Below are positions 1-6,898 of a DNA stretch of 61,571 nt, in pieces; position 1 is the first letter of the stretch, and every line of letters starts with the position of its first letter. The notes under the pieces were generated by a model that did not search any database, was not told the origin of the DNA, and was given only the letters and a program-made list of their open reading frames with translations. The position numbers were made by a program, and so were the translations under genes. This stretch comes from Rhizocola hellebori. GTDB lineage: Bacteria; Actinomycetota; Actinomycetes; Mycobacteriales; Micromonosporaceae. The stretch spans positions 1 through 61,571 of the forward strand of contig NZ_BONY01000053.1 of NCBI RefSeq assembly GCF_016862955.1. The letters run 5' to 3'.

Positions 1-193
1 CACGGCCGCAGACCACCTGGCTGCACCGCGGCAGACCACCCGGCGGCACGGCGGCAGACCACCTGGCTGCACCGCGGCAGACCACCCGGCGGCACCCGCC
101 GCAGACCACCCGGCGGCACGGCCGCAGGCCACCGGGAGGCCCCGGGGCGGCACCACCGGGAGGCCCGGTCGCAACACCACTGGGCGGCACGGT
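1..193. repeat. 23-bp tandem minisatellite with alternating subtypes
   Basis: About eight degenerate head-to-tail units of 23 bp (one or two are 24 bp) run from the window edge. The core is GCAGACCACC followed by TGGCTG or CGGCGG. The first four units alternate between the two subtypes, giving a 46-bp higher-order period, and later units diverge (GCAGGCCACCGGGAGG). A 23-bp period is not a multiple of three and no credible reading frame crosses the array, so it looks non-coding. It continues off the left edge. Confidence 0.8.
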
Positions 194-332
194 CGATGTT
201 GGATGGCGGACGGGGAGCTGGCGTTGCTCCTGTGGCATGGGGGTGGTGGGTGAGTGAGCGATCGGGGGCGGTGCGGGGATGGCGTGGTGTCGGTGAGTAT
301 GTCCATCTGTGCATCGCATGCCTGATGCAGAG
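194..332. other. Non-coding G-rich tract between minisatellite and dispersed repeat
   Basis: No supported gene. A 61-codon open frame exists on the plus strand, but its composition is low-complexity and it resembles no protein. The plus strand is G-rich (the minus strand C-rich). The same skew, in the same relative orientation, flanks the other copy of the dispersed repeat at 42.4-42.7 kb. Confidence 0.55.
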
Positions 333-486
333 ATGGAGGTACTCGCGACGAGTGGTTGTGCCTGGGAGAGCTTGGAGGTGATCTAGCGCCAGGGGGTCGG
401 CGGCGGAGCCGCCGAGGGTGAGCGTGCACGGGCGTGGCGTTGCCGCCGGGAGATACGGCGTGGGACCACGACGGAGCGGCGCAATA
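333..486 (-). repeat. Dispersed ~155-bp repeat, copy A (3' of the DUF3499 gene)
   Basis: Read on the minus strand, this segment matches 42265-42416 read on the plus strand. A 35-bp block is identical in both (426-460 here; 42289-42323 there), and similarity extends outward with scattered substitutions and a 1-bp indel to roughly 155 bp. It begins a few bases after the DUF3499 stop codon and points the same way as that gene. It contains small hairpins: GGCG-GCAA-CGCC, CGTG-GTCC-CACG and GGCGG-CTCCG-CCGCC. It is not coding. It could be a mobile non-coding repeat or a structured 3' RNA. Confidence 0.75.
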
Positions 487-491
487 GGGCC

Positions 492-851
492 TTAGCGGGG
501 CGGGGGCGGCACGGAGCGCAGGTGGGCCCGGCGGGTCGGGCTGGGGCTGGGCGGCGAGTAGGGCTCGGCGCGCACGGGGGGACGAGCCGCTTCGCGGACC
601 GCGTCAGCTAGAGCGACCAGGTCGTCGGTGGTCGGTGGCGGTGGCTCGAACTCGCCGTCGAAGCGGACAAGCTCCCAGCCGCGCGGAGCGGTCAGGCTGC
701 GGGCATGGGATTCGCAAAGGTCATAGGTGTGGGGCTCGGGGTTAATTGCCAGCGGACCCACCACAGCGGTGGAATCGGCATAGACATAGGTCAGCGTGGC
801 AACCGCCTGCCTTGGGCAGCCATTTCGGGAGCATCGCCGTGGAGACCTCAC
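492..851 (-). CDS. DUF3499 family protein
   Basis: Conserved small actinobacterial protein of unknown function, 119 aa from the chosen start. The family hallmark is an N-terminal SPRRCSRNGCPRQAVATLTY stretch with paired cysteines, followed by YADSTAVVGPLA and YDLCESHARSLTAPRGWELVR. The Cys/His pattern (CSRNGC and DLCESH) suggests a small zinc-binding fold; this is inference. The GTG at 851 puts VRSPRRC at the N-terminus, as I recall for homologues; an ATG at 875 is possible, and the frame stays open to 995. The tail is proline- and arginine-rich. It is divergent from the metallopeptidase-like gene, the usual arrangement near whiB2. Copy A of the dispersed repeat follows its stop. Confidence 0.8.
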   Translation of the reverse strand: MRSPRRCSRNGCPRQAVATLTYVYADSTAVVGPLAINPEPHTYDLCESHARSLTAPRGWELVRFDGEFEPPPPTTDDLVALADAVREAARPPVRAEPYSPPSPSPTRRAHLRSVPPPPR

Positions 852-938
852 GGCGAGTGACGTTAGCGGACCCATGCGACAGTTCCCCGGCTGGCGTGGA
901 CGACACGCCGGAGCAAGATCACGCGCTAGATTGGCGAA

Positions 939-1388
939 GTGACCAGTCGACCCCGCCATCGTCCTACCACCTGGCGCCGCCGTCGTGATCGACACGGCCG
1001 GGGCATGCGCGGCCGGTTGGTTCCGGCCAGCGTGCCACTCGCCCGGACCAAGGCGGAGATCTTCGATGATCTGGTGCTGGATACGGTCGAGACGCTAGAG
1101 GCGCGCTATGCGACCGAGCTTGCCGGGGTCGAATTCGCGGTGGAGGACGTCCCGCCGGAGCTCAACGTCTACGACTCGGACGTGCTTGAGGATGGCCGCG
1201 TGCCGCTGGCCCGGCTGCTGCCGGGAAGACCGGGACGGCACGGTGTGCCGCCCCGGATTGTGGTCTATCGCCGACCACTCGAGTTTCGCGCCACCGATCG
1301 TGATGATCTAGGCACTCTTATTCGCGATGTCATCGTCGAACAGGTGGCGAACCTGCTAGGCCTATCACCAGACGACCTGGGCCCCTAA
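939..1388 (+). CDS. Metallopeptidase-family protein with degenerate HExxH
   Basis: 149-aa member of the small actinobacterial family annotated as metallopeptidase (zincin-like). The N-terminal RDRHGRGMRG and the central PPRIVVYRRPLEFRA match that family. The helix that should carry HExxHxxG reads VEQVANLLG, so both metal-binding histidines and the catalytic glutamate are absent. Proteolysis is therefore unlikely, and a structural or binding role is inferred. From memory, orthologues at this locus share the VEQVA version, so the loss is probably old. The GTG at 939 keeps the conserved basic N-terminus. It ends 2 bp from the convergent whiB stop. Confidence 0.75.
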   Translation: MTSRPRHRPTTWRRRRDRHGRGMRGRLVPASVPLARTKAEIFDDLVLDTVETLEARYATELAGVEFAVEDVPPELNVYDSDVLEDGRVPLARLLPGRPGRHGVPPRIVVYRRPLEFRATDRDDLGTLIRDVIVEQVANLLGLSPDDLGP

Positions 1389-1390
1389 GG

Positions 1391-1648
1391 CTAGATGGCC
1401 CGGCGCTTCAGCTTGCGTCGCTCGCGTTCGGACAGTCCACCCCAGATACCGAACCGCTCATCGTGAGCCAGCGCGTACTCCAGGCACTCCGACTTGACCT
1501 CGCAGCGCGAGCAGATCCGCTTTGCTTCGCGCGTTGAGCCGCCTTTCTCAGGAAAGAACGCCTCAGGGTCCGTCTGCGAACACAGGGCACGCTCCTGCCA
1601 TTCAGGCGCGTTGCCCAGCAGATCCGCCACGACGGGTTGACCGTCCAT
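1391..1648 (-). CDS. whiB2: WhiB-family transcription factor, WhiB2/WhmD type
   Basis: Iron-sulfur-cluster regulator of 85 aa. Four cysteines occur as LCSQTDPEAFFPEKGG then RICSRCEVKSEC, ligands for a [4Fe-4S] cluster, followed by the GIWGG turn and a basic SERERRKLKRRAI tail for DNA or sigma-factor contact. The FFPEKGGSTREAK segment is typical of WhiB2/WhmD (Streptomyces WhiB), which acts in septation and cell division. The ATG at 1648 is chosen because AAGGAGG lies 8 nt upstream; the frame is open further back to 1768 but without family similarity. Position next to fbiA matches the mycobacterial whiB2-fbiA arrangement. Confidence 0.9.
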   Translation of the reverse strand: MDGQPVVADLLGNAPEWQERALCSQTDPEAFFPEKGGSTREAKRICSRCEVKSECLEYALAHDERFGIWGGLSERERRKLKRRAI

Positions 1649-1793
1649 CTCCGCTGCCTCCTTCATGAGCGCCGGATTACCCAGCGCGACCCCCCAGCGA
1701 AACTGGCGAACCATCCAGACTTCGCCCCGGAAGGCATACGACTGTCCACATTGGCGGCGTTGTGACACCCGTAGCTTCCCGACCCCAACCGAA

Positions 1794-1823
1794 ATTACAC
1801 GCGTGTCATACGTGCATAGTCAA
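1794..1823 (-). promoter_or_regulatory. Putative sigma-70-type promoter of whiB
   Basis: On the minus strand a TTGACT -35 (complement of 1818-1823) and a TGTAAT -10 (complement of 1794-1799) are separated by 18 bp. This predicts a roughly 140-nt 5' leader before the SD-preceded ATG at 1648. A perfect 10-bp palindrome, ACACGCGTGT, overlaps the spacer end and could be an operator. Confidence 0.45.
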
Positions 1824-1932
1824 GCCGAGTTTGCTATTGGCACCGTCACCGTCCGCCAACACCCAACATGGGACTAGCCACATTGGTCACCCGCCTATCG
1901 ATCCAATCCCCACGCTGGTAACGGGAGTGTCG

Positions 1933-1966
1933 GGCGTGTCGCGCTGAATTTTCCCCGGCGTGTCGC
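1933..1966. promoter_or_regulatory. Direct repeats GGCGTGTCGC in the whiB-fbiA intergenic region
   Basis: The 10-mer GGCGTGTCGC occurs at 1933-1942 and 1957-1966, 24 bp apart start to start, and a further GTGTCGG lies just upstream. They sit between the divergent whiB and fbiA genes and are candidate operator half-sites. The binding factor is unknown. The rest of the 1649-2030 gap holds no credible gene. Confidence 0.4.
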
Positions 1967-2017
1967 ACTTGACGGGAGGCGGTCAGATGCCGATCCCGCA
2001 GGTCGGAGGCCTCCGCC

Positions 2018-2023
2018 TACGAT
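2018..2023 (+). promoter_or_regulatory. -10 hexamer for leaderless fbiA
   Basis: TACGAT lies 7 nt upstream of the ATG at 2031, so transcription should start at or next to the A of that codon. This favours the 2031 start over the in-frame ATG at 2022, which overlaps the hexamer. Confidence 0.5.
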
Positions 2024-2030
2024 GGGCTGC

Positions 2031-2945
2031 ATGCGGATCGTGGTGCTGGCTGGGGGAATTGGCGGGGCTCGTTTCCTGCTGGGGGTGAGGGCTCACGCTA
2101 AAACCATCGGCGCAGAGGTGACAGCCATTGTGAACGTTGGCGACGATGTATGGATGCACGGTCTGCGGATCTGCCCTGACCTGGATTCAGTCATGTACAC
2201 GCTTGGAGATGGCATAGACCCGGACCGGCAGTGGGGGCGCAAAAACGAGTCCTGGAACGTCAAAGAGGAGCTGGCCGCTTACGGTGCGGAGCCGACCTGG
2301 TTCGGGCTCGGTGACCGTGACATCGCCACCCACCTGGTACGCAGCACCATGCTCGCCGCGGGCGAGCCGCTCTCCGCGATCACGGCGCGTTTGTGCCAGC
2401 GGTGGCAGCCGGGCATCACCGTGCTGCCGGCGAGCGATGACCGGGTCGAGACACACGTGGTTATCCAGGACCGAGCCATCCATTTTCAGGAGTGGTGGGT
2501 CCGCCACAAAGCGGAGCTGCCCGCCAAACGGTTCGTCTTTCTCGGTGCCGACAGCGCAAAGCCAGCCGCAGGGGTGCTTGACGCGTTGAATGCTGCCGAT
2601 GTCGTGCTATTTGCCCCAAGCAATCCGGTCGTCTCGATCGCGCCGATCCTGGCCATCCCGGGGATTAAGGAAGCTTTTAAGGCACCTGTGGTGGGAGTGT
2701 CACCGATCATCGGGGGCGCCGCTGTGCGCGGAATGGCGGAGAAGTGCCTTTCCGCCATCGGAGTCGAGTGCAGCGCGGCCGGGGTGGGCGGGCTTTACGC
2801 GCCCATGCTCAAGGCGTGGCTGGTTGACCCGGTGGACGCGCAGGCGGAGGTGCCGGGGGTGAACGTGGTGCCGACTCCGCTCTGGATGACAGACGAGGCC
2901 GCTACCGTGGGCATGGTTCAAGCCGCGTTGAGGAGCGCCGAATGA
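2031..2945 (+). CDS. fbiA: 2-phospho-L-lactate/phosphoenolpyruvate transferase (F420 biosynthesis)
   Basis: FbiA/CofD transfers a phospho-lactyl or phosphoenolpyruvyl group to the deazaflavin Fo, making F420-0 or dehydro-F420-0. The 304-aa protein opens with MRIVVLAGGIGGARFLLGV, the CofD nucleotide-binding loop. It continues with VNVGDDVWMHGLRICPDLDS, GLGDRDIATHLVR, the AIHFQEWWVR segment and APSNPVVSIAPIL, all closely matching the mycobacterial protein. The start at 2031 is set by a TANNNT hexamer 7 nt upstream (leaderless). The stop overlaps the fbiB start as ATGA, so the two are translationally coupled in an F420 operon. Confidence 0.93.
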   Translation: MRIVVLAGGIGGARFLLGVRAHAKTIGAEVTAIVNVGDDVWMHGLRICPDLDSVMYTLGDGIDPDRQWGRKNESWNVKEELAAYGAEPTWFGLGDRDIATHLVRSTMLAAGEPLSAITARLCQRWQPGITVLPASDDRVETHVVIQDRAIHFQEWWVRHKAELPAKRFVFLGADSAKPAAGVLDALNAADVVLFAPSNPVVSIAPILAIPGIKEAFKAPVVGVSPIIGGAAVRGMAEKCLSAIGVECSAAGVGGLYAPMLKAWLVDPVDAQAEVPGVNVVPTPLWMTDEAATVGMVQAALRSAE

Positions 2946-3712
2946 TGGATGGTTACAGCGTCCTGCCGGTGCGGGGCATCCCGCAGGTAAGGCCGGGAGA
3001 CGACCTGGCCGAGTTGATCGCCGAGGCGGCACCCTGGCTTCGCGACGGCGACATCCTCGTGGTGACCAGCAAGATTGTTTCGAAGGCCGAGGGCCGGCTG
3101 GCCGACGTTCCGGCGGCCGGGCCGGATCGCGACGCCGCCCGGGAGGAGCTGCTGCGCTCGGAAACGGCGCGGGTGGTGGCCACCCGAGGCCAGACCAGGA
3201 TCGTGCAGACCCACCACGGCTTCGTGATGGCGTCGGCCGGCATCGACAACTCCAACGTGGATCCGGCTCAGCTTGTGCTGCTGCCGAAGGACCCCGATCG
3301 GTCCGCGGCGGACCTGCGGGCCGCGCTGCGCGAGCGGCACCACGTCGATGTGGCGATCATCATCAGCGACACCATGGGCCGCCCATGGCGCAACGGCCTC
3401 ACCGATGTGGCCCTGGGCTGCGCCGGCATCGCCCCGCTGCGCGACTATCGCGGCGAGACCGACCCGCACGGCAACGAGCTTCATCTGACCCAGATGGCGG
3501 TCGTGGACGAGCTTGCGTCAGCCGCAGAGCTTGTCAAAGGGAAGATTGATTCGGTACCGGTGGCAGTCATCAGAGGTTTGATGAGCGCCACCGAAGACTC
3601 CCCTGGCGTCGTTGCCACCCTCATCCGCGATGCCGAGCACGACCTTTTCTCACTGGGCACCGCCGAGGCCATCGCGCTGGGCGCCGCGGCCGGAAAGGAT
3701 CGCCCGGCCTAG
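2942..3712 (+). CDS. fbiB: F420-0:gamma-L-glutamate ligase, single-domain FbiB
   Basis: Adds L-glutamate residues to F420-0 using GTP. The 256-aa protein contains the complete CofE-like ligase domain: VRGIPQVRPGDDLAELI, DILVVTSKIVSKAEGR, TRIVQTHHGFVMASAGID, IISDTMGRPWRNGLTDVALG and SATEDSPGVVATLIR. Mycobacterial FbiB is about 448 aa and carries a C-terminal FMN-dependent nitroreductase-like domain that reduces dehydro-F420. Here the protein stops at the linker (LFSLGTAEAIALG), so that domain is absent. The start overlaps the fbiA stop by 4 nt. The last 63 bp overlap the convergent ArsR-like gene. Confidence 0.9.
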   Translation: MMDGYSVLPVRGIPQVRPGDDLAELIAEAAPWLRDGDILVVTSKIVSKAEGRLADVPAAGPDRDAAREELLRSETARVVATRGQTRIVQTHHGFVMASAGIDNSNVDPAQLVLLPKDPDRSAADLRAALRERHHVDVAIIISDTMGRPWRNGLTDVALGCAGIAPLRDYRGETDPHGNELHLTQMAVVDELASAAELVKGKIDSVPVAVIRGLMSATEDSPGVVATLIRDAEHDLFSLGTAEAIALGAAAGKDRPA

Positions 3713-4669
3713 CGGCGTGGTGAGGTGGCGCATCGCGTTGGCCTCACGCACCGAGATGATCAGACCGGCCTCCCGCATGATGGTGAGGTGCTGGCTGGCG
3801 GCAGCCGGGGAGATTTCCAAGCGGCGGGCCAGCTGACTGGTCGAGCCCCCGGCTTCGGTCAGCTCCAGCAGCGCGGCCCTGGTACGGCCCAGCAGCGCGG
3901 CCAGCGGCTCGCGGGCGGCCGAGGCGACCAGCCCCGCCGAGCGATCGACTGGATAGACCAGCACCTGGGGCAGGGAGGGATCGGCGAGGGTCATCGGCCG
4001 CGACTGGGTCTCCTTGAAGTAGGAGGGCACCAGCCGCAGCCCGCGACCGTTCAGGTGGATTTCCTTGTCCGTCAAGGAGTCCGAAATCTCCAGCACGTTG
4101 TCCCGGAACTCGGCCTGCCGGTGCAGCCCGGTGAGGACGGCGACTATCCCGCCCTTGAGGAAGGTCTGCGCCCGCATGGCCCGGTCGGCGTCGAAAGCCA
4201 CCTGGATCCGGTCGGCGATCGGGACGATGGCGTGGGAGTGGAAGCCGCGCAACGCCTGCCCCAGCCGATCCAGGGCCGGGGTCCTCCCCTCGGCCAGGTC
4301 GATCGTGTCGGCGTCCAGCCCGCCGTGTACCTCGCTGAGTTTTCCGATCTCGCGGTGCAGCCGTGGCTTGGGCAAGGCGAGCACGGCCTCTACACCGGCC
4401 TGGAGCCCTTGCTCCGCCTCGGCCGGGGTGAGCAGGTCGGGAAAGTAGCCCAGCGGCGGGTTGACCGCCAGCAGCGGGGCAACCTCGGCTCGTGCCGGGG
4501 AGCCGGGTTTCAGCCCGGCGAGCACCTGCCGCTTCCACGGCAGCAGCAACGGATCGGTGCTCCGCTGCCGGAGCATGTGCCAGCTGAGCACGGTCTCCCA
4601 GAGCGGGTCGGGCCGGGAGATAATCCGTGTCTTCGCCAAATCCTCGCCGGTGAAGTGGATGCGCAGCAT
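3650..4669 (-). CDS. ArsR-type winged-helix regulator with large N-terminal domain
   Basis: 339 aa. The C-terminal third is an ArsR-like winged helix (LAALLGRTRAALLELTEAGG, then TSQLARRLEISPAAASQHLTIMREAGLI), with recognition helix SPAAASQHL. No metal-binding ELCVCD-type motif is visible. The first ~240 aa form a separate domain like those annotated DUF5937 in actinobacterial helix-turn-helix proteins, possibly for ligand sensing. The target is unknown. Its 3' end runs 63 bp into fbiB from the opposite strand, where fbiB orthologues normally continue into their second domain. Confidence 0.75.
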   Translation of the reverse strand: MLRIHFTGEDLAKTRIISRPDPLWETVLSWHMLRQRSTDPLLLPWKRQVLAGLKPGSPARAEVAPLLAVNPPLGYFPDLLTPAEAEQGLQAGVEAVLALPKPRLHREIGKLSEVHGGLDADTIDLAEGRTPALDRLGQALRGFHSHAIVPIADRIQVAFDADRAMRAQTFLKGGIVAVLTGLHRQAEFRDNVLEISDSLTDKEIHLNGRGLRLVPSYFKETQSRPMTLADPSLPQVLVYPVDRSAGLVASAAREPLAALLGRTRAALLELTEAGGSTSQLARRLEISPAAASQHLTIMREAGLIISVREANAMRHLTTPLGRAILSGRGAQRDGLGGAQ

Positions 4670-4786
4670 CAGCCGCTCCCGCCTGCGTGTTTAAGTCTGG
4701 GCCGAAGGTCATCGACGAATGGCCCCAGCTTGCCGCATTGTCTTGGTTCCACGGGGGTCACGGAGTGGCAGGGTCGGCCGCCCACG

Positions 4787-5788
4787 TCATGGCTGCGCAT
4801 ACAGAGCCACCCGATGATCCTCATCGGTGACGTAGAGCGATCGGCCCTGCCACTCCGCGATGCCTTCCACGTGGTGCAGCGGCGCGAGATCGGCGATCAG
4901 CTCGGGCTCGATGACCGCCGGGCTCTGCTCGCCCAGGGTGAACCGGAAATGCCGGCAGGTGGCATCGCGTGCCTGTGGATGTGTGTCGAGCAACACAGAA
5001 CCCTTGTCGAGCGCGTCTATCGAGCCGATGACGACGTCGAAGCCGCCCTCCTGACGGGCGCAGAGCGCGCGCACGCCCAGCGGACCGGGCCCCGCGCCGG
5101 CCAGCACATGGGCGCCGACGACGATCAGGGTGCCGCCGCTGAAGAGCTCGGGCACGCCGGCCAGCTCGACGATGATGGGCTCGCCGGTCACCGTCACCGG
5201 CCAGCGCAGTCCAATCAGGAGGGTTCCCCGCGCGGTGAACGCGGCGCCCTCGACGTTGATCGGGTGGTCGCCGGGCTGGAGTTGCTCCACCCAGGACTTG
5301 CCTTTGGCCAAGCCCCGCTCACGTGCCCGCGCGATGAAGCTCTCATGCACCGGGGCGTGGGCCGGGCCGGTCAGCTCGGCGAGCGCGTCGTTGACGGCGC
5401 GGTGCAGAGCGAAGCGATGCCGCACAATCTCCAGAGCCGGGGCCCCCGACTCGCGGAACCGGGCCACGAAGGCGCGCTTGGGTTGCAGCGGACCCTTCTT
5501 CGAGCCGAAATGCGAGCCGAGCACATAGACCCAGCCGTCGTGATAGGCCAGCGCCTCTGCGTCCTCGGTGCGGTCGGCGTGCTCGCCCGCCTGAGCCGCG
5601 ACATGGTGGGCCGACCAGCCGTCCCGCTGCGAATGCACGATCAGGGCAAGGCACTTCTCGACCGGGCCTTCGTCGAGCACCGTCCAGTAGGCGGACTCCG
5701 CACCCAGCTCAGCCAGCAGCCCGGGATCTTCGACGCGCAGCAGATCGCTCGCCTCGTTATCGGCGATCGTCAGCTCGACCAGGTGCAT
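4787..5788 (-). CDS. Hypothetical protein, DUF3616-like
   Basis: 333 aa, no clear function. The motif YHDGWVYVLGSHFGSKKG and the later NVEGAAFTARGTLLIGLRWP resemble repeats of DUF3616-type, probably beta-propeller proteins; I am only moderately sure. No signal peptide or membrane segment is visible, so it is probably cytoplasmic. The start is supported by a TAAGCT hexamer 6 nt upstream of ATG 5788, which lies inside the 3' end of the upstream manC and suggests an own leaderless promoter. Confidence 0.6.
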   Translation of the reverse strand: MHLVELTIADNEASDLLRVEDPGLLAELGAESAYWTVLDEGPVEKCLALIVHSQRDGWSAHHVAAQAGEHADRTEDAEALAYHDGWVYVLGSHFGSKKGPLQPKRAFVARFRESGAPALEIVRHRFALHRAVNDALAELTGPAHAPVHESFIARARERGLAKGKSWVEQLQPGDHPINVEGAAFTARGTLLIGLRWPVTVTGEPIIVELAGVPELFSGGTLIVVGAHVLAGAGPGPLGVRALCARQEGGFDVVIGSIDALDKGSVLLDTHPQARDATCRHFRFTLGEQSPAVIEPELIADLAPLHHVEGIAEWQGRSLYVTDEDHRVALYAQP

Positions 5789-5797
5789 CTGCCCAGC

Positions 5798-6877
5798 TTA
5801 GACTCGGTGGTCACCCCGGTTCTTCAGCTCATCGACGAGATGCTTTACGTCTTGGGCCCGGTCGCGACGACACACCAGCACCGCGTCGGGCGTATCCACA
5901 ACAATGATCTCGCTCACACCGAGCGCGGCCACCAGCCGGCCGGATTGGGGCACGATGATGCTTCCGGTGACATCGTGCAGAACGACGTCGGACTTGTCGT
6001 CGCCGACCAGCACGTTGCCGAACTCATCGGCCGGCAGCGCCTCAGCGACGGCGTGGAAGTCACCGACATCGGTCCAGCCGAAGTCCCCGGGAACCGTGGC
6101 GACCAGGCCCGCCGCGGCGGCGCCCTCCATGACCGCGTAATCGATCGAAATCTTGGTGAGGGTGGGCCAGATCTCGCCCATGACCGTGTCGCGATCGGTG
6201 TCCCAGGCCGCCACTATCCGCATCAGGCCATCGTGCAGGCTGGGCTGCTGGCGCTGCAGCTCGGCGAGGAACACGTCCACCCGCCAGACGAACATGCCCG
6301 CGTTCCACAGGTACCGGCCCGACTCCAGGTATTGCGTCGCGACCGCGTGACTCGGCTTCTCCTTGAACTGGTCGACCCGCCGCACGGGCCAGTCGAGGCC
6401 TTCGCCGCATTCGAGGTAGCCGTAACCGGTCTCGGGATGGGTGGGAGTGATGCCCACCGTCATGAGCAGGCCCTGCTTCGCTCCGGCCGCGGCCTGTTCG
6501 AGGACTTCGACCAGGCGGGAGGTGTCTCGTACCAGATGATCGCCTGGAAAAGACCCCATGATCGCCTGCGGATCTTGCCGGGCGATGAGTGCGGCGGCGA
6601 GGCCGATCGCCGCGCAGGAGTCCCGTGGGCTGGGCTCGACCACGATATTGCGCTCTGGAAGATCGGGCAGCTGTCGCGCCACCGCCGCCGCGTGCGCCAC
6701 ACCGGTGACGACCATGATGTCCGACAGCGGACAGATGTGCTCCAGCCGTGAGACCGTTGCCTGCAGCAGCGTTTGCGCCGTGCCGGTCAGTGGGTGCAGG
6801 AACTTCGGATTACCCGCCCGCGACAAAGGCCACAGGCGCGTTCCGCTTCCACCGGCCGGGATAACTGCGTGCAACAT
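5798..6877 (-). CDS. manC: Mannose-1-phosphate guanylyltransferase
   Basis: Makes GDP-mannose from mannose-1-phosphate and GTP, supplying mannosyl donors for cell-envelope glycans. The 359-aa protein begins MLHAVIPAGGSGTRLWPLSR, the nucleotidyltransferase GGxGTRLWPLSR signature. It has the metal-binding region MGSFPGDHLV and the QFKEKP sugar-phosphate loop. Length fits the monofunctional bacterial or actinobacterial form (ManB of the mycobacterial nomenclature) without a C-terminal isomerase domain. It is 21 bp downstream of the GT4 gene on the same strand and probably in one operon. Confidence 0.9.
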   Translation of the reverse strand: MLHAVIPAGGSGTRLWPLSRAGNPKFLHPLTGTAQTLLQATVSRLEHICPLSDIMVVTGVAHAAAVARQLPDLPERNIVVEPSPRDSCAAIGLAAALIARQDPQAIMGSFPGDHLVRDTSRLVEVLEQAAAGAKQGLLMTVGITPTHPETGYGYLECGEGLDWPVRRVDQFKEKPSHAVATQYLESGRYLWNAGMFVWRVDVFLAELQRQQPSLHDGLMRIVAAWDTDRDTVMGEIWPTLTKISIDYAVMEGAAAAGLVATVPGDFGWTDVGDFHAVAEALPADEFGNVLVGDDKSDVVLHDVTGSIIVPQSGRLVAALGVSEIIVVDTPDAVLVCRRDRAQDVKHLVDELKNRGDHRV

Positions 6878-6898
6878 CAGCCCATCATGCCTGAGGAC

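Noticed and set aside
1-193. CRISPR array
   Set aside because: The units are contiguous degenerate 23-mers without unique spacers, and no cas gene is nearby.
3725-6751. 1008-codon open frame on the plus strand
   Set aside because: It lies antisense to three well-supported minus-strand genes (ArsR-like, DUF3616-like, manC), and its sequence is Arg/Gly/His/Gln-rich low-complexity with no family resemblance, as expected for a shadow frame in GC-rich DNA.
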